Positions 1-10,639 of a stretch of DNA of 64,000 nucleotides are shown here, one piece after another. Positions within the stretch are counted from its first letter, which is position 1. Each line of letters starts with the position of its first letter. The position numbers and the translations under genes are program-made. Under the pieces are notes generated by a model. The model was not told where the DNA came from. It made no database searches and saw only the letters and a program-made list of their open reading frames with translations. The stretch is from the NCBI RefSeq assembly GCF_022458985.1, contig NC_061778.1, positions 2,869,501 to 2,933,500 on the forward strand. The letters are read 5' to 3'. The stretch comes from Mugil cephalus. Taxonomy: Eukaryota > Chordata > Actinopteri > Mugiliformes > Mugilidae.

Positions 1-48
1 GAGGACGGAGAGGACAGAGAGGACGGAGAGGACGGAGAGGACAGATGG
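1..48. repeat. GGA-rich minisatellite at left edge
   Basis: Tandem copies of a roughly 9-base unit (gaggacgga / gaggacaga) run off the left edge, so the true length is unknown. Confidence 0.8.
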
Positions 49-734
49 GTCGAAACCCTGGGTTTTAAGCTCTTCTGTTTCTTCATGAACAATTTTTTTT
101 TTAATCCTGTTTGGTTTTCTTTGTTCTTCCTCTTCTACTTTATAAAAGTCCTTTACTTTCAGTGCCTTTGTTCTACTTCTATGTCTCTGTGTTTGTCTCC
201 TGTCAGTTAAAAGAAAAGTAAAAAGAACATGAAAGAATAAAACAAACATAAAACAATATAACAACATCATGTCAAACACAAACAGTCTCTTCTTTTTCCA
301 CTAATAAATTTTTTGTTCGAGAAGTGTTTATATGATCTCGACCCATCTCCACAGGTCACATCAAGCAAATGTATTTTCTTTTGCTGTTACGTTGTATTAT
401 AAACAGAAACATAATGTATAAAAGGAGTCGATTAAAGTTCATTTTCATAATTATCCTTTGTTTTTTTATTTGTTTCTTCTGTTATATAATAAATTGCATC
501 TTTAGTTATTTGGACTTTCTGCCCTGTCGCTGCAGTGTCTTCTGCTTTCTGTTAAGTTATTGTTAAGTTTTCATTAAAGATCTTTTGTTATCTCCTCCTG
601 CGTCCTGTGTTTGTGTTGTACCTTTCATCCGGCTCCTGACCAGTTGATGAAGTTATTGTAACGTCTGTGTGTAATTTACTTTACTGTTTAATTCATGGAT
701 TTGTTTTTGTGACTGTTTGTACTTTGGAGTCGTC

Positions 735-863
735 CCTGTGAGGTTGGAGCCCGTCCCAGTCTATTTCAGGGCCAACACACACACGCACACACACACAAAA
801 ACACACAAACACACGGACACACACGGACACACACAGACACACACACAGACACACACACACACA
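735..863. repeat. CA microsatellite with repeat-derived leader
   Basis: An interrupted (CA)n tract with ACAA and GGAC variants follows a short leader (gtcccagtctatttcagggc). That leader resembles the 'cagtctatcacagggc' text common in vertebrate interspersed repeats, so the microsatellite may have grown from a repeat tail. The tract itself is directly visible; the origin is inferred. Confidence 0.7.
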
Positions 864-1794
864 TGTCTTTGGATGAAACACAATGTTTCTCTTGTTATTG
901 ACAAAGAATTCAATATTAAAACTATATCATACTTTAGATAAATGACTAATGCAGTGATGCTCAAGTCGAGATAAAGAGTTTGTTTTTTAATTGTCTTTAA
1001 TTCATCACAGTTTCCTTAGAGAGATCTGGCTTTAAGAGTTTTAATTCTCCTTTGACCAACATGGAGACTAATTATTGCATGTTTCTCATAATTAAAGTTC
1101 CTGTGTTTTCATATTTTTTTGTCAGTTAGCAAATAAAAGTCCAAAACCCAGCTGAGAACTGTCCTGTCTTTCTCCTTTTTTTCCTCTCATTTGTAAATCT
1201 TTAAATTAAAATAAAGCTGAGATGAGGTGTCTTTGTTACCACGTATCTTCTTCAGGTCTGGGACTGAAAACCACCAGACTCAGAGAATCTTCACAAAGAA
1301 AGAAATCCTGACCCTGACCCACTAAAAAAAAAATCCCTCAGTCCAGCGGCTTGTTTCTGTTTGATCACAGTAACCAGCAGCAGCAGCAGGAGCAGACTTC
1401 AGTCCACATACTGAAGGAGTCACGCTGTTTACTAGTCCTGTCTTCCTCTTAAAGACTCGCCCTCACTTATCATTTTCCCTCTCTAATAAACGCTGACTGA
1501 TGAAGAGAGAATCCTCTGAGCAGCATAACGTCGCGTCATTTGAAGAATCTGTTTAACAACTCATTGAACACATCCCCCGTCCCCTGAACTGAACCATTTG
1601 TTTTCAAAGATGCTGTGAAGTGCAGCGGATTAAAATCATCATGAATCAATACAGACTTTAATTTCCATTAAGCCGCTTAGAAACTCAGGGGAAGAGGAAA
1701 GACAAAATACTGAATGTGGTGAAAGTAGCTGCAGCAGAGATTTTTTATTTTTTTTTATTTTTTATTGCAGCAGAAAGTTTGTTGTCGTTGCAGC

Positions 1795-2055
1795 AAAGAG
1801 TTTGATGCATTTATTTTTGTTTTTTATAAACTGCAGCAGAGAGTTTGATGCATTTATTTTTTTATATATAAACTGCAGCAGAGTTTGATGCATTGATTTT
1901 TGTTTTTTATAAACTGCAGCAGAGAGTTTGATGCATTTCTTTTTCTTCTTTATAAACTGCAGCAGAGAGTTTGATGCATTTATTTTTCTTCTTTATAAAC
2001 TGCAGCAGAGTTTGATGCATTTCTTTTTCTTCTTTATAAACTGCAGCAGAGAGTT
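1795..2055. repeat. ~43 bp tandem repeat, about six copies
   Basis: Repeated units of about 43 bases start with ctgcagcagagagtttgatg and continue with a T-rich spacer ending in tataaa. Copies differ by the presence of 'gagag' versus 'gag' and by changes in the T-rich spacer. This makes a spurious minus-strand frame of repeated KEEKEMHQTL; I see no gene. Confidence 0.85.
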
Positions 2056-2907
2056 CGTTGCAGTCTAGACAGCAGAGCGAGCCGTGCTGAGTCATGAGAG
2101 GCTCGTCTCCAGGTCGCAACGGCTTCAGGCTGCGAGAACAAACGACCGCTGACAACTTCAGCTGCTAATTTAATTATTGATTGAGGGAGGAAGGAGAGCG
2201 GCTCTCAGGCTCCTGGCTGAGGTTCAGCGTCGGCGGGAGGTGATGAAAGTGACCTGGCTCCCTCACATCTCTGCATGTACGAGCCTCATTTTCTCTATCG
2301 ATTATGATCATTATCACTGTCAGCTGGTTTTGGTGTAAAGGCCCATTCAGGTGCAGATAAGCTCCGTTAGCGCAAATAAGAAACATGAGCTGATTATTGT
2401 TTATGATCCAGTCTCAAGAAAACTGAAAACTCTTCAGTGCAATCAATGATCAGCATGTAGTTATTCAACTTATAATCAGACCAGATGATCAGATGTGGCC
2501 CAGGTTTTTTCTGATGCATTTGGCTCCAGATGCAGAGAGAAGAAGTGAGGAGGATAAAAAATCTATTTTCCATACAGTTTATACAGTGTAGTAATTTGAT
2601 TTCAAACACGTGAACTCATCCTTTAAAACCTGCTGAAGACGTCAGAGCCGGTGTTTAACCTGAAAACCTCCCAGTGGACTTTCAGTGGAAACTTTAAAAC
2701 TTCAAGAGGTTGTAAAGTGTCGTCAAGAGATTTGACCTGAATTCCAGGAAAGAAAGTTTTGTTGGTGCATTTTTGTTGGTGCATATTTACATGTTTGTTC
2801 TATTTGACTTCTCTCTGCTCGCAGTGAAGAAAAAAAACGACTTGGAACAAATGAATCGTGTCCTGAGAACCAACAGCTTTGATTTATACTGATTATATGT
2901 TACAGGC

Positions 2908-3185
2908 TTCGCTCTAAAATATCATATTTGCATTAGGCTGCAAAAACACAATAAAGTTATCTCAAGAAAAACAAGTTTTTCTTCAGCTCCACTGAGCTCA
3001 GAATGATTGGACAAAGTGTTTTAAAGCAATATAGAGATAAGAAAGATTAAACAAATAATAAGTGTGGATTTGTAATTAATTTGAATAGTCTACAGGTTTA
3101 AGAATATTTAATTCACTCCGAGATGCAAAGAACTAATGACATTTTGTTCTTAGTATATTTTTTAAATATGCAGCTGATTAACTTC
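2908..3185. repeat. diverged interspersed repeat, copy 1
   Basis: Shares an ordered set of blocks with 6018-6250: 'tcgctctaaaatat', 'ggctgcaaa', 'tatctcaag', 'attggacaa', 'ttttaaagcaatata', 'gaaagattaa' and 'tttttaaatatgca'. Same orientation as the other copy. Family not recognised. Confidence 0.65.
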
Positions 3186-5258
3186 TCACAGCCACTGTTA
3201 AATGATGATAATCGTGACTGAGCCTGACTGAGGGAGTTTAAATAAAAAAGGATAAGCTTGATTATCTAAAAAAATAAATAAAATAAAAAGCTGCATGTGG
3301 CTGCGTCTTCTCATTACTAGAAGCTGACAACTAGATAAACACGAGAAAGGTCAGCGGACTTCGAGGTTCGGTGAGGAGGCCTAAGAGCCGCGTGGCTCGA
3401 GAGGAGAAATCTACTAAAACAAGGATTGTTTCCATAATCTGAGAGGATAACAGCTCTGATTTATACGTGAGGAGTTGTTTTCTAAAAAGCAGACGTGTTT
3501 CGGACGGAGAGCGTCCACCAGGTCTTTCCACCGACACGTCTCTGCGTTATTTCAAGACCATCACACGGTCTGTTTCCACTCATCCGCGGCGAGAATGACG
3601 ACACACACTCTGGAATATATGCATAGTTTATCGTGTCATAACAATAAATTCTCAAGGCTTCACTGTAAATAAAACAGTCGAGTAGGACAGCTGAGGGACC
3701 GTAGCCTAAATCACGAGCAGGACGTGAGGTCTCGGAGAAGAGGTACAAACGTGACGTTGAATATATTTCTGCTGTGAAAAGGTAAAACTGCTGCATCTAC
3801 TGAGAGTATACGGAGGGGTCGACCTTGCATTTTCATACAGCTACGAGCTACGAGGATCAACAATTTAGGCTACTTCTGCTACAGTACAGTATCGCTTTAA
3901 GTTCCTCTAGATACCTGAATAAAAACAGCGTCCTGCTGCGGACGGAATAAAAACAGAGAGAAGAGTCATTCCTCTAGAGGCATATGTTCACAAAGAAATC
4001 TCCGTTAGTGCAGAGAGGATCTCAGAAGACGTCTTCGGGGTTTCTTGAGCGGGACCTCGGTGCTTCTATTGCATCGCTGAGGGTTTGTCTGATGGTTTCT
4101 GAGCTTCCAGAGAACTCACCGGATCCTAAAGGAAGGAAGTTCTTCTGGAAAACTGAAGGTGTCACGGAGGATCCAGGGAGTCCAGGAGGAGAGAGTTCAG
4201 TGTATTAAGCGGTTCAACGCCGTTTCAGTAAATCAAGCATTTTTAAAGTGACCGCAGGAGTGAAGGAGCTGGAGCATGGACGGATTGATGAGCTGGTTCA
4301 CTGAGCATAGACTCTGGAGTTTTGCAAAGATTTGACATCGAATCTCCACATCAGGTCTGATTAAATAAAAAGAAGAAGGACACACCTGGATCTCTAACCT
4401 GTTAGAGGACTAGTTGCGTTGTGGGTAATGTAGTACCCAGAGATTGAGGAAAAACGTAAAAATAATTCACGTTCTGCTGAAATGAGTTTGTTAGAGAATC
4501 ATTTTTTAACATTTCCTGTACTTTAAAGTCCATGAATCAGAATCATTTTAAATGAATACGTTTGTTTAAGTGGTGGAAACTGATGTGACGACAGAAACCA
4601 AAGTCACATCTGATATATTTAACAGTCTAAAATAGATTTGACTAAGAGACATATAAGATATTAAAAAACGACTACACTACACTGTATCATGAACAATTAT
4701 TTGATTATTAAACGGATTAATCAGTGTTAATTCTAAATACAGAAGTATTATTCAGTTACTTTAAGTCTGACGTTTACCTGCAGCAGATTGTAAAGAGCTC
4801 TGGTTTTACCTGTGACCTGTACTGGAGGACTGGGGGACTGGGGGGGGCCTTCTACGTGTCTGTGCCCAGGGGCCACGAGTCTCACAATCCGCCCATGAGT
4901 CAAAGGACGTTCACATGACTTTCAGAAGAACCAGCGGAGACAGAAAAACATCCGAGAACCGAAAACATCCCTCCCTGAATGTGACCGAGACTTCTCCTTC
5001 TTCTGATTGGACAGAGCGGAGACGTCTTCTCTGGGTCTAAAAACATAAACCCCCACCTCAGGAAAAAAAAAAAAAGGAAAGAAAAACACACACCCCCTCC
5101 CCACCTGCAGCTTGCATGCGGAACACTGGTGCATCCCGCAGCAGCAGTGCCCCCCTCCCCTGTCCTCAGCCAGCATCCCAAACTCCGGACGCAGCCTCCG
5201 TCCTCTGTCATCCATCCACCGCAGCCTCCTGTCAGGTGTGCGCACTCACCTATTTAAC

Positions 5259-5305
5259 GTGTGTGTGTGTGTGTGTGTGCATGTGTGTGTGCATGTGCAT
5301 GTGTC
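5259..5305. repeat. GT microsatellite just past the inafm1 stop
   Basis: A (GT)n tract with GCAT interruptions begins about 16 bases downstream (minus-strand sense) of the inafm1 stop codon, so it is probably transcribed as (CA)n in the 3' UTR. Confidence 0.85.
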
Positions 5306-5320
5306 CCGGAGGCTGCACGG

Positions 5321-5593
5321 TCATCCGGACCTCGTCACGCAGCTGGTGCTGTTCGGTGGGTCGGTGCCGTTCTGAGCATCCGGCGTCCAGAAGAAGACAT
5401 AGTAGATGACCAGGATGAAGGCGGCCACGGACACGCAGAGGAAATACGCGATGGCCATCGCCACTTTCACCCAAATCTTAGTTGACATGTTGGCGTGCTT
5501 GGCCCGCAGCTCCCCGGGGTAGCTCGGCCTCCGGTTCATGTCCCCGTTCAGCTTCTCCGCGGTCATGTTCACCTGCCTCCCGGCCGCTTTCAT
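5321..5593 (-). CDS. inafm1: InaF-motif containing protein 1 (inafm1), single coding exon
   Basis: Encodes a 90-residue single-pass membrane protein. The N-terminal ~42 residues are polar and basic. One transmembrane helix spans about residues 43-68 and contains AYFLCVSVAAFILVIYY, close to the InaF motif of human INAFM1 (AYFLCVSLAAVLLAVYY), followed by FFWTP. The short C-terminal tail carries two N-glycosylation sequons (NGT at 75, NST at 81), so an outside or lumenal tail is plausible. InaF proteins are named after a Drosophila protein needed for TRP channel function; the vertebrate role is poorly known. The start at MKAAGRQVNM was chosen because it is the first ATG in a GC-rich context; a later Met at residue 10 is possible. 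The stop is TGA. Human INAFM1 is longer (about 140 residues) because of a proline-rich tail missing here. The next gene in the same orientation is ccdc9, as in human. The paralogue inafm2 is the alternative; synteny argues against it. Confidence 0.85.
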   Translation of the reverse strand: MKAAGRQVNMTAEKLNGDMNRRPSYPGELRAKHANMSTKIWVKVAMAIAYFLCVSVAAFILVIYYVFFWTPDAQNGTDPPNSTSCVTRSG

Positions 5594-5899
5594 CTCGGTA
5601 CCAGCGCAAAAATCCTATTCAACGAATTTTCCTCAGCGCGCTGTGGTGTGTTCATTTGAGTCCAGGACAGCAGAGACTGTTCCCCCTCCTCTTTCTTTCT
5701 CTTTCTTTCTTTTTGAAGGCTCTCCCCTTCTCTGGTCCCGGGATGGGGATGCGGTGCAGCGGTGCAGGTCTGGTCGCCTCCTCCTGCGGGGCTGCTTCCA
5801 CGGGATGGTGGAGCTCCGTGACCCCTCCGAGTCCTCAGTGCGCACCGGGCAAACTGAACTCAAGGAGGCTTTCCCTGGCATCAGCTGGATGGGACCGCT

Positions 5900-5965
5900 G
5901 TCAAACTGGCTGCGATCAAAGTGGGATGCTTCCGGCCTGACTCTACAAAATAAAACCAATGAAAA
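5900..5965 (-). promoter_or_regulatory. possible inafm1 core promoter
   Basis: On the minus strand an inverted CCAAT box (ATTGG, 5956-5960) is followed directly by a TATA-like TTTTATTTTG (5946-5955), about 350 bases upstream of the inafm1 ATG and at the edge of a GC-rich stretch. The element order fits a core promoter; the assignment is inference. Confidence 0.25.
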
Positions 5966-6017
5966 CCTTGAATAAAAGTCACACTCCTGCAGGAATTAAT
6001 AAAAACAGAGACAGATT

Positions 6018-6250
6018 TCGCTCTAAAATATTAATATTTGGCTGCAAATTGTAGCAAAACAATATATTTATCTCAAGCAAAAACAAAAAAAGCTCAAAAC
6101 AATTGGACAATATTTAAGCATTTTAAAGCAATATATAAAAGAAAGATTAAGAGCTGATGTGCACATGTTAAAAACATGCAAAAATCTAATTAAAATCTAT
6201 TTTCTTAATATATATATATTTTTAAATATGCATTAAATCTCACCAGCTGT
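6018..6250. repeat. diverged interspersed repeat, copy 2
   Basis: Direct-orientation partner of 2908-3185, with the same blocks in the same order and a shorter middle. Together the copies bracket inafm1. Confidence 0.6.
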
Positions 6251-6460
6251 TCAGTAGCTCACAGATGTTGCACATGCATGCTCTCGTCTTACTTCCGGTC
6301 TCGCTCCTCCATCCTGTGTCCGACTTGACGCAGCTTCGGACGAGGAGGAGCTCAAAGTACGCAACACCCGACGATTGGGTCATAGTTTGAGAGAAACGTC
6401 CCGCAGCAGAAGATGAGGAGATGGGGGGGAAAGTGATGCAGGCGCAGATCAGATCAAGCA

Positions 6461-6486
6461 CAAATTATTATTATTATTATTATTAT
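6461..6486. repeat. ATT trinucleotide microsatellite
   Basis: Short (TTA)n run inside a low-complexity open frame; no coding role. Confidence 0.85.
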
Positions 6487-6816
6487 CACCACCTCAGATT
6501 TTTCCTCCTGCAGAGTCTGCACGAGCAGCTGGTGGCAGGAGCCCATAAAAAGAGACATCAAGCCATAAATAAAAAAATAAATAAAATAAGCTTTCCCTTC
6601 ACAGATGAGTCACAAGCAGCAGCCGCAAAATGTAAGCTGTGCTCTGAGTGGGAGGTTTTCTAACCCACATTAGCAGGAGATGAGAAGAGGAAGCTGCGAC
6701 AAGCAAGGTCACGTATTTAGCATCAACACTGACACGCATCCATTTCAACCTGGACATGATTTTTTTATTCTCCCTCCGGTGCAGAAAACAGGAGGCGCAT
6801 CAGACTCGAGACCAGA

Positions 6817-9000
6817 CATTTATTGGGTAAAAGGAGGAAAAACAAAAACATAAATCAAACGGCGTGCTTTACATTTCATTTCATTTCATTTCATTTCATG
6901 AAGCTGTACAAACGTCTAAACTCCTTCTCCGATTCGTCTCCTCAGTGGCTTCGACAACTTGAAAAATGCTACAATTTTGGGTTCATGCTCTGATGATTTC
7001 ATGAAATAAAAAAACAAAAAAACATCTGGACACCACTGCAAGAAGGCAAGTTCATGTTATCAGAGAGGAAGAGGTGGATGTACACGGAAACATGTGCAGC
7101 CCTGGAAAAATAACAAAGCTTAAAAATATCAAAATAATAATAATGAAAGTGATTTTAGGAGGCGAGGAAACTCCTTAAGAGTCAGAGGATGTTTTACATA
7201 AATCTGTGGCCTCATCTCAGACGCCACATTAGAGAGAAGGAGGCGACGTCCCCGAATAAAATAGTTCCCAACATATTCTCCTGAGCTAATCTGAGCGGAT
7301 TCACCTGTTCAGCAGCTCGTGTCCTTTAATGCCAATAATGATCATTTATTATTCACCCAGGTCGACTCTCCAGGATTCTCCCTCCTCCTCCTCCTCCTCC
7401 GTTATCCACACACACCCAGGAATGTTCTTTTAAAAAATAAACTGTACATGTTGCGGTCACTCTTTATTCCTCGGATACACAACAAACAAACACACAATGA
7501 AAAAGGAAAACATTAAAGCATCCCATTTGTCTCCAAACGCCACAGGTGCCGATGCTTCAACAGAAACAAAGAACAGACTCACTTAGTCTGCAGAGGTACA
7601 AGAGGAGGGGTTCATTCCTAAACTAAAAAAAATTAAAATATGTAAAAGCAACTTCTCTTTTCTATTTATTTCATTAAGCTGTTTGGAATGAAACCCTCTG
7701 TTGCAGAAAACAAACGATCCGTTTAGGAGGCAGTGTGTGTCTGTGCAGGCAGACGGAAAGGACGTTACGTTACACAACCCACGAGGCTGAATAAGGAAAT
7801 AATGGAAATCACATCAAAAAGGTTAAAACTGAGAAACTTTACACTCGTTTTTTTGAATTTGATGCCAGAAACTAATTAAAAACTTAGAGAGAAAGAGACA
7901 AAGAATTTGTGGATTTATTCATCATCAACAGGAAGAGCTGTGTAAAAAGCAACAATCATCTTCTCTAGAGAAACTCATTTAACATGAAGGTGAAAAGGAA
8001 AAACCAACAAATACATCTGAAATAATTCTGCATCTTCCAAGTTAAAAAAGCAACACAAGGAACTTGTTCACTTGTTACTGGCATCAACTTCAAAATGAGA
8101 ACATTTCTCATTTTCTACACATGATTCGTTGTCTTTGCACAATATTAAATTTAATCTCATTTAATGTTCACTACATTCTGTTTTTATTTATCTTCTTTAG
8201 GAGATGATTCAGGAAATGACACCAAACTCTGCGCCAGCTTCTTTTCTTTTTTTTGTTAAATCATAATTGTGCCGTCGCATATACAAAAATAAAAATGGAA
8301 ATAATGAAACGTTGAGAAAAGAGACACATGATTCCTATTTGTGATTAAACAGTGGAGCGTCTTTACAAACGTAGACAGGATTAAGAGCATCAGATATCTA
8401 AAAGGATGTGGGACAGGGTTTGATTACAGACTCCTGGAGCTGCACAATCGATCGCACAAAAATCCTGCTACACAATCTGATTCCGAGCGGAAATCAGCTG
8501 ATAGAGGGCGGTTCAATGAGACGTTTCCTTAATAAAAAAACGGATCCGTTCAGGGTAAAACTTTTAGAAACCCTTTTTTTTTTTTTACTTTCTGGGCTCT
8601 GGACCTGATTCTCTTTTTCACACATTTAAGCAGACGAGATAAACGAGACGGTCGTCCCGTTTGTGTGTCCTCTCTGGGGGTTCGGTTTAGGGTGAAAGGG
8701 TGTCGCCGGGGTCAGTTCCCTGCTTTATTCACACAGATCAGAGCGTTTAACGTCCAGGACGTCGCATGCAGCTCCTCCGCGGCTGAAGTCTGGAAAAAGG
8801 TTCAGCTCCTCGCGGTGCACGTGTCCAGACAAAGACGTAGAAACGGCTCCGAGAGACGGTGCTAAAAAAAAGAGGCTGGTCCATGCACAGTCCCTCCTCC
8901 TCCTCCTCCTCCTCCTCATTTATTTATTTTTATTCTGATATTTAGATATGTGATGGCCACTCCACTGATGAGTAGTGTGATGCTCTCCGTCCTCCTCCTC
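6817..9000 (-). other. intergenic block resembling a minus-strand 3' UTR
   Basis: No recognised exon. The block starts (minus-strand sense, at its 3' end) with AATAAA read from 'tttattgg' at 6817 and has the AT-rich texture of a long 3' UTR. Within it are a (CATTT)n run at 6871-6900 and a GC-richer stretch at 8640-8920. It could be a distal 3' UTR of ccdc9, an unrecognised transcript, or simply intergenic DNA; nothing here decides. Confidence 0.25.
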
Positions 9001-9133
9001 CTCCATGTGTCCGTCCTCCCGGCAGCTTCAGCCTGTTGATACAAACGTGCCAGTGTGTTTAATGTGTTTCATCCGAAGCACTTCATTGTACCACACGGCT
9101 GCACATTATTAGAGGGAGCAGCCCCGGGGTAGA

Positions 9134-9149
9134 GGGGGGGGGGGGGGGG
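9134..9149. repeat. homopolymer G tract
   Basis: About 16 consecutive G residues in an otherwise AT-rich area; prone to length error in assembly. Confidence 0.9.
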
Positions 9150-9534
9150 CGGCGTTAGAGACGTCGCTCTGCTCATTCAGCGACTCTGAGGCTGAATGGG
9201 AGCTTAATAATCAATACTGACTCATGCAGCTGCAAAAGAAATAAATAAAAACATTTTCTGAAGCAGACGGAGACGGAGCATCCTGGTCTTTAACTCACAA
9301 ATAAATATTTTTGAGCTTAAAGTCCCAAAGATGACGTTATAAAGTGTATTTATACGTTAAATAATGAATATAAACTTCCTGCTGAGGCACAACCACAAAT
9401 AGATGACTTCAGATTCTGACTGAGATTTATTTATTTTATTTTAATAATAATCAGTATTTTAACGTTTGTTCGGATAATACAAAATAATCTGGACCAATAC
9501 AAGACTCTGACCTTCACCTTACTAATTATTACAG

Positions 9535-10275
9535 GTGGGTATTGGCAAGAACTTCACGATATGATACGTATCACGATACTTGACTCATGATACGATACAT
9601 TATTGCGATATTATGATATTGCGATATATTATTAATAGTCTACATAGTTTAAATGCAGCTTAAAATGCACGTTGTACATATATATGTATATCAGATAACG
9701 GTGATAATTTATTGGACAAATTGAGTCAAAAAACAATATTAATCCAAATGATCTATTTCCAATTTATTGCACTTGCACAGAAAAAATAAAAGTGGTGGTG
9801 GAGGAGTGGAAGTTGTTCACTATAATGTGACTTTTTCTTTTAAAATCGATATTGTACTGGAAGAAAAATTATATATTTTTATATATTTATATTATATATT
9901 CCCATATTGATATATTTTTCTCATCCCTACTAATTGATAATTTAATCCAGTCTGGATTTCATTATGGGAAGTTTCAGTTTCATCCAATACAGAAAAAAGA
10001 AAATACCTTTGAATTGCATTTTCTTCCAGTATAATATTGATTTTAAATGTCTTAATATAGATTTTAAAAGAAAAAGTCATGTTTTTGGGACGATTGTGAA
10101 CAACTTCCACTCCTCCACCACCACTTTTCCTTTTTCTGTACAAGTGCAATAAATTGGAAATGGATCATTAGGATTAATATTGTTTTGCGACTCAATTTGT
10201 CCAATGAATTATCACTGTCACCTGATGCACATATATACAACTTGTATTTTAAGCTGCATTTAAAATTTGCATCTA
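9535..10275. mobile_element. large palindromic repeat (foldback/MITE-like)
   Basis: Two arms (about 9645-9870 and 10017-10270) are imperfect reverse complements over ~220 bases, separated by a ~145-base AT-rich loop. Matching pieces include attggacaaattgagtc with gactcaatttgtccaat, and 'tggtggtggaggagtggaagttgttcac' read in reverse in the right arm. The left flank is rich in gatacgtatcacgatac-type words often seen at ends of fish repeats. A single-arm copy lies at 57.7-58.0 kb. No transposase is encoded. Confidence 0.7.
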
Positions 10276-10369
10276 TGGTTTAAAACCACATCAAACATCT
10301 CCTTTTTCCATCTCACGAACATCTACAAACTCCGCCCCCTCCTTCACTTTTAATTTTGACGCTTTTGAG

Positions 10370-10600
10370 AGAAATCTCCATAAACCTCAGTTCCTCCAGA
10401 ACCCTGCTGAGAGCAACAAACAGAACCACATCACACCTGTTCTTCAGAACCTCCCCTGGTTCCCTGTAACCTCCAGAATATATGATAAAATCACTCTCAT
10501 CACCCTCCTCTGCATCCATGGCAACGGCCCACAATACCTCACAGACCTCCTCACCCCTAACTACCAACCATGCTCCATCTGAGGAACCCTCAAAAATAAT
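10370..10600 (+). mobile_element. LINE reverse transcriptase C-terminal remnant (CR1/L2-like)
   Basis: Plus-strand translation reads HITPVLQNLPWFPVTSRI, then GPQYLTDLLTP. It matches the pattern of the region after the reverse transcriptase in fish CR1/L2-type LINEs (HITPVLxxLHWLPVxxRI ... APxYLxDLL). A stop follows shortly and no upstream reverse transcriptase is present, so this is a dead 3' fragment. The clade is a best guess. Confidence 0.6.
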
Positions 10601-10639
10601 AAATGACCTTTCCAAACAGGTTTTATACATCGTTCTTTT

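Larger units (their letters stand above)
49..5258. other. gene-free 3' flank of inafm1
   Basis: No open frame here looks like coding sequence: all are short, AT-rich or low complexity, and none joins to another through splice sites. The stretch holds a CA microsatellite, a ~43 bp tandem repeat and one copy of a diverged interspersed repeat, listed separately. The inafm1 3' UTR must run into the right-hand end of this block, but I could not place its poly(A) site with confidence. Confidence 0.6.

Noticed and set aside
717-964. Cys/Val- and Thr/His-rich open frames on both strands
   Set aside because: They are translations of the CA microsatellite.
1907-2155. Repeated KEEKEMHQTL minus-strand frame
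   Set aside because: Produced by the ~43 bp tandem repeat; no start context or splice partner.
5482-5975. Three overlapping 108-152 residue frames around the inafm1 start
   Set aside because: Shadow frames of the GC-rich inafm1 5' region, low complexity, with no recognisable family.
10313-10630. 105-residue minus-strand open frame
   Set aside because: Antisense of a LINE fragment whose plus-strand translation is recognisable.
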